A DNA stretch of 64,000 nt from contig NAKE01000001.1 in the NCBI GenBank assembly GCA_008680965.1, positions 186,001 through 250,000 of the forward strand, read 5' to 3'. Source of the stretch: Collinsella aerofaciens. Its GTDB lineage: Bacteria; Actinomycetota; Coriobacteriia; Coriobacteriales; Coriobacteriaceae. The translations under genes were made by a program, and so were the position numbers. Shown piece by piece: positions 8,829 to 18,411 of the stretch. Below the pieces are notes generated by a model. The model was not told the DNA's origin. It did no database searches and was given only the letters and a program-made list of their open reading frames with translations. The first letter of the stretch is position 1, and the number at the start of each line of letters is the position of its first letter.

Positions 8829-9671
8829 ATGAAGACAACGTTCAAAAAGTCCGTACTCGCATTTCTGACATGCGTCCTGGCGCTCGCCTTTGCCCTGACG
8901 GGCTGCAGCGGCGGCGGCAAAGACCCCAAAGCCAACTTCGTCGGCAGCTGGGAACTCTCGGGTGGAACCCTGGAGGGCGAAGAGCTGACCGATGAGTACA
9001 TGAAGATGCTCGAGGATTGGGGTGTCCACTGCGTCCTGATTCTCGATGAGGACGGTACAGGCGCCCTCGATCTGTTCCTTGAAGTCGTCGACCTTAAATG
9101 GGAGGCAAAGGACGCCACCACCGTAACCATCACCGCCGAAGACGAGTCGCATGACATGAAGCTCAAGGACGGAAAACTCATCCTCGAAGAAGATGACGGC
9201 AATCTTGTCTTTACCAAGTCCGACAAGGACCTGTCCGGTACGGTGAAGAAGGACCGCGAGGCGGCCGAGAAGGAAGATGAGATCGATGAGGCCGTCGAAG
9301 ACGACGATGTCCAGAGTGTCGAAATCTCCCCCGCCGTCACCGTCGCCGATGACGACCTGTGCACCATCACCGTCACCGAGAAGTTCAAGGACGACTGGGG
9401 CGACATCGGCTTTGTCGTCAACATCACCAACAAGAGCGACAAGGACCTGACCTTCTACGCTCCTTCCGGCAAGACCAACGTCAACGGCACCATGAAGGAA
9501 CCCTGGTTCTCGGCCCACCTGATGCCTGGCACCAACGCCACCGAGGAATTCACGTTCTCGAACGGCGAGCTTGACAGCCTTGATGACCTGGTCAACACGA
9601 CCATCGGCATCGACGCCTACCTGACCGATTCCTACGAGGACGTCGCCTCTTACAGCGCAACCATCGCGTAA
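8829..9671 (+). CDS. Lipoprotein of unknown function
   Basis: 280 residues with a lipoprotein signal (KK near the N-terminus, hydrophobic core, lipobox ALTGC, Cys26). It should be anchored to the outer face of the membrane. The first half (30-130) has a lipocalin-like opening GSWELSGG. An acidic Lys/Glu/Asp-rich linker (about 135-160) precedes a second beta-rich domain (165-280) resembling DUF4352/telomeric-repeat-like extracellular domains only in general character. AAAGGAGG lies upstream. It may be the last gene of the zinc-ribbon/SPFH operon or have its own promoter in the 80-base gap. Confidence 0.75.
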   Translation: MKTTFKKSVLAFLTCVLALAFALTGCSGGGKDPKANFVGSWELSGGTLEGEELTDEYMKMLEDWGVHCVLILDEDGTGALDLFLEVVDLKWEAKDATTVTITAEDESHDMKLKDGKLILEEDDGNLVFTKSDKDLSGTVKKDREAAEKEDEIDEAVEDDDVQSVEISPAVTVADDDLCTITVTEKFKDDWGDIGFVVNITNKSDKDLTFYAPSGKTNVNGTMKEPWFSAHLMPGTNATEEFTFSNGELDSLDDLVNTTIGIDAYLTDSYEDVASYSATIA

Positions 9672-9722
9672 CGGCAGACACCGATAGCCGCGGATTGGCG
9701 GACACATCCGCGCACATGTCAG

Positions 9723-9755
9723 GCGGGGCCGCAGGAGATAATCCTGCGGCCCCGC
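9723..9755 (+). terminator. Terminator after lipoprotein gene
   Basis: Perfect 14-bp GC-rich stem (9723-9736 with 9742-9755), loop GATAA, followed by CGCTTTA. It ends the 5374-9671 transcription unit. Confidence 0.7.
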
Positions 9756-9787
9756 CGCTTTATGCCGACAGCACTGCCCATACAAGC

Positions 9788-9828
9788 AGGCCGCCCGCCG
9801 TTTTTAGATGCGAAACGGCGGGCGGCCT
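9788..9828. terminator. Bidirectional terminator between convergent operons
   Basis: Perfect 16-bp stem (9788-9803 with 9813-9828) whose loop side includes T and A runs. It lies between the plus-strand lipoprotein gene and the end of the minus-strand response regulator gene. Confidence 0.65.
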
Positions 9829-9861
9829 ATCTTTGGCGTTGGAGCACGGGCGGCGCACCGA

Positions 9862-10485
9862 CTACGAGCGCTCCATATTGGGGACGATACTGCCTTCGGT
9901 CACTGCATGCACGGCAAGACGCATGATGTTGTCGTAGCCAGTCTTGCTCAGGATCTCCGAAATGCGGCGCTTGATGGTGCCCTCGCTCATAAACAGCTCG
10001 GCCGCGATCTCGCGACGACTTTTGCCCTCGCAGGCAAGGCGCAAAATCGATAGCTCGACATCGTCGAGGGCCGCCGTGCCCGAAAAAATGCTCTCGGGCG
10101 GCTTGGGAAACGTGCAATAGCCCGCCAGCGTGGAGCGCATCACAGCGAACAGCTCGTCGATACCGACATTCTTGTACACAAAGCTATCGACGCCCGCCTC
10201 GCGAGCCTGATCGACAAAGGTGATCTCGGGCATGCCCGTCATGATAATGATGCGACACTCGGGCAGCTGCTCCTTGATGCGCGCCGCCGCCACGATGCCG
10301 TTTGAATCGTGTTCGGTGCGCACGTCCATCAGTATCATGTCCGGGCGCTCCCTGAGTGCGACGCCCAAGGCCTCGGAGGCATCGGCAATCGCGGCGACGA
10401 CGGTCATATCGGGCTGGTCACCAACGGAGCGTGCCAGGCTCTCGCGCAGAATGGCCTGGTCTTCGACAATTAACACGCGGATCAT
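9862..10485 (-). CDS. LuxR/NarL-family response regulator
   Basis: 207 residues. Receiver domain 1-120 with acidic pocket Glu8/Asp9, phospho-acceptor Asp54 (ILMDV) and the conserved Thr and Lys (MTG, YKN). LuxR-type HTH at about 145-205 (SRREIAAELFMSEGTIKRRI). The ATG overlaps the kinase stop codon as ATGA, so the two are translationally coupled. Phosphorylated by the adjacent kinase, it should bind DNA; the target is unknown. Confidence 0.92.
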   Translation of the reverse strand: MIRVLIVEDQAILRESLARSVGDQPDMTVVAAIADASEALGVALRERPDMILMDVRTEHDSNGIVAAARIKEQLPECRIIIMTGMPEITFVDQAREAGVDSFVYKNVGIDELFAVMRSTLAGYCTFPKPPESIFSGTAALDDVELSILRLACEGKSRREIAAELFMSEGTIKRRISEILSKTGYDNIMRLAVHAVTEGSIVPNMERS

Positions 10486-11981
10486 GAGCTTCTCCTTTGG
10501 GACGTGTCGTTGGCGTTAAGCGGAATGGACACCGTAAGCGTAAAGGACGGGGCGGCGTGGACCTCTAGGCTGCCACCCAGATCTTGCGCGACATGCCTCA
10601 TACCTGGGATACCCGTTCCCTCGCGATACGATACGGGCGCAGGCGCGCCGTCGTTAGAAACGGTCATCCGCGCAACAGCACCGTCTTTCGACGTCTCCTG
10701 CCACAGGCGCACATGGACCCGATGCGCCTGTGCATGCTTGGTGGCATTGGTCGAGGCCTCGCGGATAATCTGCAAAAATGCGGCGGCGACACGCGCGTCG
10801 CTTGGCAGCTCTCCCTCCACATCGATCTGCACGCTCACCAGGCCAAAGGCATGGACGATATCGCCCAGTTGCTCTGCCGGCTCGGTGTCACCCCTGCTAT
10901 GCAAGTCGGCAGCAATCGAGCGCAGCAGCGGATCGATCTGCTCGAGTGACTCGTCATCCAGGCGCCCCTCCTCAAGATAACGATGGAGGATGGACAGGCG
11001 CTGACCGATCACGTCGTGCACACGGGCACGCATGCGCAGGTAGGCCGCATTGTCGGCAACTTTTTTGACTTCTTCGATCTGGGCCTGGAGCTCTTGGCCC
11101 GCAAGCTCAAGCAGGTGGTTGGCTTGCGCCAAGCGGTCATGAGCATGCGCGTACTCTGTCACATCCAGGCCAATAATGCGCTCGAAGAGGCGGCCCGAAA
11201 CCATAACGTCGTCGTGCACAAACAAGCGAATCTCGGCGGGAGAAACCTCGACCACAACGCGCGCCTCACCAAAGCGGTCCAGATTAATGCGCACGCGGTT
11301 CTTGCTGCTTTCGGGCATTTGCATGCTGAGCTTGCGCAGGTCGTTCCACGTACCGCTCATATCGCCTAGGTCGGTGGGCATATGAAGCTCCACCAGGTTT
11401 TTTCGCATGCAGCGGTTCATGAGCAACGGACGGCCCCTCGGGTCCAGATACAGGATGCCCACGGGAATCACGTTGATAGTTTCGATCGTCGAGAACGCAG
11501 TGATATCTTCCTGGCGGTTACGGACGTCCATCAAGAGCGCCGCGATGGAGCGGAACAGGAAGAACGCTCCCTCCGCGATAAGGACAACGGCCCACGCCGA
11601 GCCCATGGCAAAAACCACCGGCGGTGTAACGGCGACAACAAGCAGCAGCTCGGCCAGCATGACGGGGCGACGATAGTGCACCATAAGCACCACGCCATAG
11701 GCAAAGATCGCGGCATTGAGCCACAGCACTCCGCCCATTGCCCTGGCGCAAACGTCAAGCGGCGCCACCAGATACGAGCCAGACGACGCGAATAAGATGA
11801 GCGCCGAAATCATCAGGTGAAGCACAAGGCTCGCCTCGTAGGCGCAAATCACCTTACGGTTATAGGACGAGCGGCGCGATGCGATGAGCGGGACGTGGAT
11901 CATCTGCAGACACGCAGCCAAGGCAAAGACAACATCGAGCGCAACGATTTGGGGAAGGATGAGCGAAATCTGCATCGTCAC
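10482..11981 (-). CDS. Sensor histidine kinase (NarL-type, membrane)
   Basis: 499 residues. Five to six membrane helices (1-165) and a PAS-like domain (about 180-290) are followed by a coiled region and a HisKA_3-like box RARVHDVIGQRLSIL with the phospho-accepting His, then an ATPase domain (N-box EASTNATKHA, G-box GTGIPGMRHV). The GTG start overlaps the upstream stop by four bases (GTGA); ATG at 11975 is an alternative. Signal unknown. It is the middle gene of a three-gene operon with the 7TM protein at 11978 and the regulator at 9862. Confidence 0.88.
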   Translation of the reverse strand: MTMQISLILPQIVALDVVFALAACLQMIHVPLIASRRSSYNRKVICAYEASLVLHLMISALILFASSGSYLVAPLDVCARAMGGVLWLNAAIFAYGVVLMVHYRRPVMLAELLLVVAVTPPVVFAMGSAWAVVLIAEGAFFLFRSIAALLMDVRNRQEDITAFSTIETINVIPVGILYLDPRGRPLLMNRCMRKNLVELHMPTDLGDMSGTWNDLRKLSMQMPESSKNRVRINLDRFGEARVVVEVSPAEIRLFVHDDVMVSGRLFERIIGLDVTEYAHAHDRLAQANHLLELAGQELQAQIEEVKKVADNAAYLRMRARVHDVIGQRLSILHRYLEEGRLDDESLEQIDPLLRSIAADLHSRGDTEPAEQLGDIVHAFGLVSVQIDVEGELPSDARVAAAFLQIIREASTNATKHAQAHRVHVRLWQETSKDGAVARMTVSNDGAPAPVSYREGTGIPGMRHVAQDLGGSLEVHAAPSFTLTVSIPLNANDTSQRRSS

Positions 11982-13777
11982 TCACCCGCCCTCGGCATCA
12001 AAACGATCATGCGCAGCTGGCCGGACTCGCCCTCAAGGCGATATGCCACGTTGCGCCCTTGCAAAGCGCTTTCGAGCTCTTGCGCAGCGGGCGTCTGCGA
12101 AAGATCTGCATCATCGTTGGAAAAAAGCGTGGCGCGCAGCTCGACACTGCACGAGTCATGGTCGCCCAAGTGATACATAAGCGCCGGATGGTCGGTGGTG
12201 TAGGCAAAAAACGCAAAGTCATACACGCAGTCGTACAGGGCGCTTACCGTACTGGCGTGCATCGGGCGCCGTATGGCGATAATCGAGGCGCAATCGATAT
12301 CGATGGTGCGTAGGTCGCTTGCGAGCTCGTTGGCAATGAGCTGAATGCGGTCGCGATCAAAACCGCTCTCCCCGTGCTGTGCCAACGTGAGCGACCCCTT
12401 GCGCTTGCAATAGGCGACGAGCATCTTGGCGCGCTGCAGCATGCGGTAACGCTCGTGCGAAGACGCTTCGTCGGTCAACGGCGGCAGCGAGCTCAGCAGG
12501 TCGTACATCCCTTCGAGCGCGCGGGCAAGCGCCTGGTCCACGTCTTGGACCAGCAAGGTCTCGGCCTCTTGATCTGCCAAATGCGTCTTAAGGTCGTAGT
12601 CGGCCGTGAGCAGTTCGTTTTGGCGCTGCAGCTCCATGCGACGATGTGCCAGTTCACGGTTAAGCTCGTTGAGCTCCGACACGTCTTGGGCAAGCAGGGC
12701 CGATCCGCCCAGCAGTGGAAAGGCACGGTACATCACATCGGGATCGGACGCCACGGCAAAGGCATGGGCGCGGCCGTGCTCCTGGGTCCGCAACTCCTCG
12801 CGCACGCCTACCGGCATTGGCTTTGACACCGGCGTGGCATAGACTTCCTGCAGGTCGCGCGTTAGAACTTTGAGGTCAAGCGGCAAGGTGTCGAAGATAC
12901 CGGCGATGTCGTGATACGACGGAATGACACCGCAATCGAGACAGATTTCCATCGCCACCACGCACAGGATGCAATAGACAAGCGAAAAGTTGAGCCTCCA
13001 TGCCCAGGGCACACGCAGAGCATACGAGATGGCAAAGAATGCGCCGCCCAGCAGTACGAGCGCCGCCGTGCCCGAGAAACGCTGGATGCGAAAGGACGAG
13101 GACCGACCAACCAGGATAAAAAAGGCCACGAAGTCAAAGGCCGTCCACACGAGCACGGCGAAATAACCCCAGCCGTACGTGTAATCGTTGCTCCAGGTGT
13201 CGCTTGTGCGGTCAAAGCGAAAGACCTGCTGGTGAAAATCGTTAGTGAGCACAAATCCGATAAGCAGGATGGCCACAATCCACAGCGCAGCGCAGTAGCG
13301 GCGACCCAGGCGGTGTTGCTCCAGGCCCGCAAGGCGCAGGCCGCAGAGCTGGTAGAGCAGTGGAATGAGCGTCATGGGCACGTAGTACAGGTACCACAGC
13401 ACGGTGGCATAGAACGGCGTGAACGACTTGTACTTGAGAATGACTTCGATCATCCACAGGGCGCAGATAGTGGCGATGGCAACAAGGCGGCGGCGCAACA
13501 CATAGTCCAAACAGCGCAGATAGACCAGCACGCCCCAGATCGAAAATACAATTGCGGCGACAAGCAGCGGGAGAGAGCTCGAGTGGACGAGCGCATCCAC
13601 GACCTCTTCGGATACCTCGCTATAGGCGGGCACGACGTTAGAAAGTTTGGGATCGAAGGCGAACAGCGCCGGCAAGACCGCCAAAAGCATGAGGAACAGT
13701 GCGGTGATGGCGCCGGCGATAGCAAAGACGCGATGACGGTACACCTGATGTGTTATGCCAACAAGGAATCGCGGCAT
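11978..13777 (-). CDS. 7TM sensor protein with degenerate kinase-like C-terminus
   Basis: About 599 residues from ATG 13777 (MPRFLVG); an in-frame start at 13861 would add 28 atypical residues. Residues 1-270 contain about eight hydrophobic segments resembling the histidine-kinase N-terminal 7TM sensor region. A PAS-like segment (about 290-390) leads to a coiled coil. The last 200 residues sit where DHp and ATPase domains should be, but I see no phospho-His box and no glycine-rich ATP lid; STVSALYDCVYDFAFFAY resembles a worn N-box. It is likely an accessory sensor or pseudokinase for the kinase whose start it overlaps. Confidence 0.75.
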   Translation of the reverse strand: MPRFLVGITHQVYRHRVFAIAGAITALFLMLLAVLPALFAFDPKLSNVVPAYSEVSEEVVDALVHSSSLPLLVAAIVFSIWGVLVYLRCLDYVLRRRLVAIATICALWMIEVILKYKSFTPFYATVLWYLYYVPMTLIPLLYQLCGLRLAGLEQHRLGRRYCAALWIVAILLIGFVLTNDFHQQVFRFDRTSDTWSNDYTYGWGYFAVLVWTAFDFVAFFILVGRSSSFRIQRFSGTAALVLLGGAFFAISYALRVPWAWRLNFSLVYCILCVVAMEICLDCGVIPSYHDIAGIFDTLPLDLKVLTRDLQEVYATPVSKPMPVGVREELRTQEHGRAHAFAVASDPDVMYRAFPLLGGSALLAQDVSELNELNRELAHRRMELQRQNELLTADYDLKTHLADQEAETLLVQDVDQALARALEGMYDLLSSLPPLTDEASSHERYRMLQRAKMLVAYCKRKGSLTLAQHGESGFDRDRIQLIANELASDLRTIDIDCASIIAIRRPMHASTVSALYDCVYDFAFFAYTTDHPALMYHLGDHDSCSVELRATLFSNDDADLSQTPAAQELESALQGRNVAYRLEGESGQLRMIVLMPRAGE

Positions 13778-13927
13778 GGCGAAGAGCCTGCCGCCCCTAG
13801 GATCCGCTACGGGCGCGGATCGGGCGGCCGCGTGGCCAATATGTCGTGCGCGGGTACCCATAGTGCTTTTAGTGTACCGACAGATGGGTCAAAAAAGCGG
13901 GCCGCATGTCCCAAAATCCGCCGACGG

Positions 13928-13968
13928 CAAGGCGCCCGGCGGGCATAAGCTGCTCGCCGGGCGCCTTG
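13928..13968. terminator. GC-rich hairpin between operons
   Basis: Perfect 14-bp stem (13928-13941 with 13955-13968) between the end of the GH1 gene and the start of the signalling operon. There is no clear T tract on the minus strand, so it is a weak or Rho-assisted terminator. Confidence 0.5.
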
Positions 13969-13996
13969 GTTAGGGTGCTATTGCTGTTGGGAAACC

Positions 13997-15439
<1,443 letters not shown>

Positions 15440-15570
15440 TCATACGCTGCTTGTCGTAGCTTCAGTATCCCCGCAAACAGCGCGCTGCTCAACGACAGCG
15501 GCGCAGGCCGACACTTCTTTTCGCGCACAGGCGCCCCGCAGCCGCCCCCGTCTGACACTTTTTGATACCG

Positions 15571-15622
15571 CCGCCCCAAACCACCACAAAGGGGACAGGC
15601 ACCTTTGTGGTGGTTTGGGCGG
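15571..15622. repeat. Hairpin repeat, left of the ATPase gene
   Basis: Arms 15571-15592 and 15602-15622 pair over 21 bp with a single bulged C. The loop side contains GGGGACAGGCACC. The same core (CACCACAA-GGGGACAGGCACCTTTGTGGTGG, split here by one differing base) recurs in the same orientation at 16927-16959, on the other side of the ATPase gene. Confidence 0.8.
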
Positions 15623-15685
15623 TTGCGGTGAAATAGTTCCTGTTTTCCGGTCCGCGGCGCCTAAACAGGAACTATTCCACCGCAA
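15623..15685. repeat. Second hairpin repeat, left of the ATPase gene
   Basis: Arms 15623-15645 and 15663-15685 pair over 23 bp with one mismatch (TTGCGGTGAAATAGTTCCTG is the start of arm 1). It abuts the preceding hairpin with no gap. The remaining intergenic bases (15428-15570) hold only the GH1 promoter region, in which I see no clear -35/-10. Confidence 0.75.
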
Positions 15686-15695
15686 GTTAATGAGA

Positions 15696-15758
15696 CTAGT
15701 CCACGGTGATGTCGAGGTTCTTGCCGATGAGGCCTATGCAACCGTCCTCGGCCTGCGG
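15696..15758 (-). pseudogene. 3' remnant of a second DUF4867 gene
   Basis: Read on the minus strand, these bases encode [20 protein letters not shown] followed by TAG. This matches the C-terminus of the intact gene at 17119 ([21 protein letters not shown] and stop), including the same bases after the stop. Upstream the similarity ends and A-rich sequence follows. It is a decayed or truncated paralogue, separated from the intact gene by the ATPase gene. Confidence 0.75.
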
Positions 15759-15770
15759 GTTATTTGACTG

Positions 15771-15808
15771 AATAGGAAAAAAAGGAAAAAATAGGAAAAA
15801 AAGGAAAG
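15771..15808 (+). repeat. A/G-rich 19-base tandem repeat
   Basis: Two copies of AATAGGAAAAAAAGGAAAA (15771-15789 and 15790-15808, one difference) directly before the ATPase start. The second copy merges into the AAGGAAAGGAG ribosome-binding site. Very unlike the GC-rich surroundings. Confidence 0.7.
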
Positions 15809-15815
15809 GAGACTC

Positions 15816-16922
15816 ATGACTGAAACCATCTTCTCCCCCTCATTTGGAAATCGCCCGTCCTATCTGGTGGGGCGCGGGAACGTGATTTCGACATTCATCT
15901 CTGGTCTTGAGCAGGAGCCGGGCAATCGCGACCGAGCCATGCTCATGCTTGGACAGCGAGGCAGCGGCAAGACGGTTCTTCTGTGGGAACTTGCCGACCG
16001 CGCACGCAAGCTCGGCTTTGTTGTCGCCACGCCCACCGTAGCCTCCGAGGATATGCTCGAGCGCATTGTTGAGAAGATCCAGGAAGCGGGCGAGCCCTAC
16101 GCCAACAAGCATCGTCTCCCCAAACTTGCGGGCGGCAGCCTGAGCGTCTTCGGCTTCTCAGCCGGCCTTGAGTTCACGCGCGATGTGCAGGAAACCAAAA
16201 GCTTCCAGTTCAAGCTCACGCAGCTGGCGCGCAAGCTGACCGAGCAGGGACACGGCATCCTCATCCTCATCGATGAGCTCCAGGCCAATTCGCCCGAGAT
16301 CAGACAGCTCGTCACCGCCTATCAAGAGCTGGTCGGCGAGGGGCTCAACGTCGCGCTCGTCATGGCGGGCCTCCCGGGAGCAGTCTCCGCGACACTCAAC
16401 GACCGCGTACTGACATTTCTCAACCGCGCACGCAAGGTCACGCTCGAACCGCTTTCAGTTGGAGATGTGGATGCCTACTATCAGCGAGCTTTCGAAGAGC
16501 TCGACCTTGATATTCCAGGCGATCTTCGGTTGGACGCCGCTCGCGCAACTCAAGGCTCGCCCTACATGCTGCAGCTCATCGGCTACAACATCGCCAATCG
16601 TTGCCAGGCAGGAGAACACGTAACGCCAGAGCAAGTCGATGGAGCAATCGAAGCGTCAAAGGCCGATTTCGAAAACGATGTTTGCGAAACGACACTCGCC
16701 GCGCTATCGGACCAAGATGTTGCGTTTCTCGCTGCAATGACCGATGACGAAGACGGCGTGTCGCGCATTTCCGATGTGGCCGAGCGCATGTCAGTCACAC
16801 CCGACTATGCGCAAAAGTATCGCCGGCGCCTCATCGACGCCGGCGTAATCGAACAGGCGCGCCGCGGTTACGTGCGCTTCGCCGTACCATATATGGCTGA
16901 CTACCTGCGCAGCCAACTCTAG
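15816..16922 (+). CDS. AAA-family ATP-binding protein with C-terminal winged helix
   Basis: 368 residues. Walker A GQRGSGKT (46-53), Walker B ILILIDEL (Asp153-Glu154), then sensor-like LVMAGLPG and an ORC/Cdc6 or STAND-like lid (about 205-275). Residues 285-365 look like a winged-helix DNA-binding domain. This layout fits AAA_16/archaeal-ATPase-like orphan proteins often found in accessory regions; function is unknown. No partner gene is adjacent. The gene sits alone between related hairpin repeats and separates a DUF4867 remnant from the intact DUF4867 gene, which suggests acquisition. The start is set by AAGGAAAGGAG. Confidence 0.8.
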   Translation: MTETIFSPSFGNRPSYLVGRGNVISTFISGLEQEPGNRDRAMLMLGQRGSGKTVLLWELADRARKLGFVVATPTVASEDMLERIVEKIQEAGEPYANKHRLPKLAGGSLSVFGFSAGLEFTRDVQETKSFQFKLTQLARKLTEQGHGILILIDELQANSPEIRQLVTAYQELVGEGLNVALVMAGLPGAVSATLNDRVLTFLNRARKVTLEPLSVGDVDAYYQRAFEELDLDIPGDLRLDAARATQGSPYMLQLIGYNIANRCQAGEHVTPEQVDGAIEASKADFENDVCETTLAALSDQDVAFLAAMTDDEDGVSRISDVAERMSVTPDYAQKYRRRLIDAGVIEQARRGYVRFAVPYMADYLRSQL

Positions 16923-16926
16923 GCAG

Positions 16927-16959
16927 CCACCACAATGGGGACAGGCACCTTTGTGGTGG
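16927..16959. repeat. Hairpin repeat, right of the ATPase gene
   Basis: CCACCACA (16927-16934) pairs with TGTGGTGG (16952-16959). The sequence GGGGACAGGCACCTTTGTGG is identical to that in the left copy at 15571-15622, and the following TTGGGC is shared as well. It begins 4 bases after the ATPase stop codon. Confidence 0.75.
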
Positions 16960-16974
16960 ATTGGGCCCGGTTTG

Positions 16975-17110
16975 TCTCGATCTGTAACAGGTAGGCAGCA
17001 AAAACCGGGCCTGGTGTTACAGATCGAGATCTTTCGGGCACCCTCTGCAGTTTGTCTTGATCTGTAACAGGTAGAGACGATTAAGCCCGCTAGATGTTAC
17101 AGATTGAGAC
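16975..17110. repeat. Two diverged tandem hairpins
   Basis: First: 16975-16988 with 17016-17029, 14 bp perfect. Second: 17054-17068 with 17096-17110, 15 bp with two differences. Both carry TGATCTGTAACAGGTAG or CGATCTGTAACAGGTAG, so they are copies of one unit. They lie between the ATPase gene and the 3' end of the DUF4867 gene. Confidence 0.75.
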
Positions 17111-17118
17111 GGAAGATT

Positions 17119-17763
17119 CTAGTCCACGGCGATGTCGAGGTTTTTACCGATGAGGCCTACGTAGCCGCCTTCGGCAGCCTTGGGGCTGTCGGCGTGGCAG
17201 AGAACCCACTTGTCTGCCTTCCAGTAGCAGTAGCTGTCGCCGGCGGCAGGCATGTCGGCCGCGGCCTCGGGGCGCGGACCGTTGGTGCCGGCGGGCAGCG
17301 CCACCATCACCTGGAAGCCGCCGTCGTCGACCATGCAGGGCGTGTAGTGGAGCGTGGTGTTGAAAACCTCAACAAGCGTGCCGGCCGGCACGCGGAACGC
17401 CTTGACGCACGCGGTATCGAGCTTGCCGTCCTCGATCTCCCAGCGATGTGCCACGAGCAGGATAAAGTCGCGTGCACCCAGGTTGAACTCGCTCGCGCGG
17501 TGGTACTCCAGGCAGTTGAGACGCGTGTTGTGGCCGTTGCACCAGCCCAGCTGGAAGGGGCGGCCGCCAAACATGAGAAAGCCAAGCTTGTCGGCATCCT
17601 CGACGCCCTCGAGCTCCGGCGCGCTTGCTACGTACTTGCTGCCCTCGGGGATGGGCGTGGAGGCAAGTGCCTCGAGCACGGGCGACGTAAGCTCGGACGG
17701 AACGTTATCCCAAACGTTGCCATAGGACTTGAACTCGGGATCAGAGACAGAGTAGATATGCAT
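17119..17763 (-). CDS. DUF4867 family protein
   Basis: 214 residues, matching the DUF4867 family (cupin-like, function unknown) by its overall pattern, for example [19 protein letters not shown] and [18 protein letters not shown]. No signal or membrane segment. Start at ATG 17763 because AGGAG sits six bases upstream; an in-frame start at 17799 is less likely. Family members often accompany sugar isomerases and kinases, and one such operon lies nearby (18540-23260), but that link is inference. A 3' fragment of a paralogue lies at 15696. Confidence 0.75.
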   Translation of the reverse strand: MHIYSVSDPEFKSYGNVWDNVPSELTSPVLEALASTPIPEGSKYVASAPELEGVEDADKLGFLMFGGRPFQLGWCNGHNTRLNCLEYHRASEFNLGARDFILLVAHRWEIEDGKLDTACVKAFRVPAGTLVEVFNTTLHYTPCMVDDGGFQVMVALPAGTNGPRPEAAADMPAAGDSYCYWKADKWVLCHADSPKAAEGGYVGLIGKNLDIAVD

Positions 17764-17836
17764 GTTCGCTCCTGTTCGTTTGTGTGACAGTATGAACATT
17801 CTAGAACAATCTCATTCTGTTTTGAGCACTCGGCAT

Positions 17837-17868
17837 AAAAAAGCGCTCCGCAAAGAGCGGGAGCGCTT
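17837..17868 (-). terminator. Rho-independent terminator of luxS
   Basis: Stem AAGCGCTCC (17841-17849) with GGAGCGCTT (17860-17868), followed on the minus strand by a run of six T. It lies 30 bases after the luxS stop. Confidence 0.85.
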
Positions 17869-17898
17869 CTGGCACAAACGTTATTCCTGCAAGCAGCC

Positions 17899-18387
17899 TT
17901 ACGCCTGCTGATAGTGCAGGTGCTTCTCGTCGATATCGGCCAGGTCGCGGTCGAGGTAGCGGCGCGCGAGCCAGTTTGCCATGGGGAGGTTCTGGTCCAG
18001 GTAGTTACCGCACTCCTCGGGAACGGCACCGGGGACATCGCCCTCAAAGCCCGCGACAAACTCGAACAGCTCACGCACGAGCGGCAAGATCTCCTCGCTC
18101 GTCACCTCGCCAAACACGACGAGGTAAAAGCCCGTGCGGCAGCCCATGGGCCCAAAGTAGACGATACGGCTCGACCACTCGGCATGGTTACGAAGGAACG
18201 TCGCGCCCAAATGCTCAATCGTGTGGCACTCGGCCGTGTTCATGACCGGCTCCTTATTAGGCGTGGTCAAGCGCAGGTCAAAGGTGGTGACGGCGGCGCC
18301 GGTCGCCGGATCGCGGTCGATGCGGCTCACGTACACGCCGGGCTCAAGCAGCAGATGGTCAACGGAAAAACTCGCGATACGCTCCAT
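17899..18387 (-). CDS. luxS: S-ribosylhomocysteine lyase LuxS
   Basis: 162 residues, usual family length. It cleaves S-ribosylhomocysteine to homocysteine and the AI-2 precursor DPD in the activated methyl cycle. Metal ligands His55 and His59 (HTIEH) and Cys126 (ECGNYLD) are present, as is the catalytic Cys83 in GPMGCRTGFYL. Cytoplasmic. Monocistronic: it has its own terminator and sits between hairpin repeats and the DUF4867 gene. Confidence 0.97.
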   Translation of the reverse strand: MERIASFSVDHLLLEPGVYVSRIDRDPATGAAVTTFDLRLTTPNKEPVMNTAECHTIEHLGATFLRNHAEWSSRIVYFGPMGCRTGFYLVVFGEVTSEEILPLVRELFEFVAGFEGDVPGAVPEECGNYLDQNLPMANWLARRYLDRDLADIDEKHLHYQQA

Positions 18388-18411
18388 GGCAGTTCCTCTC
18401 GGTAGTTAAAT

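Noticed and set aside
6484..8838. Minus-strand ORF of 784 codons over the zinc-ribbon and SPFH genes
   Set aside because: Mirror of two recognisable genes with good ribosome-binding sites; no domain and no start signal of its own.
15816..17110. Complete insertion sequence carrying the ATPase
   Set aside because: No transposase or integrase, no paired terminal inverted repeats at both outer ends and no clear target duplication; only related hairpins.
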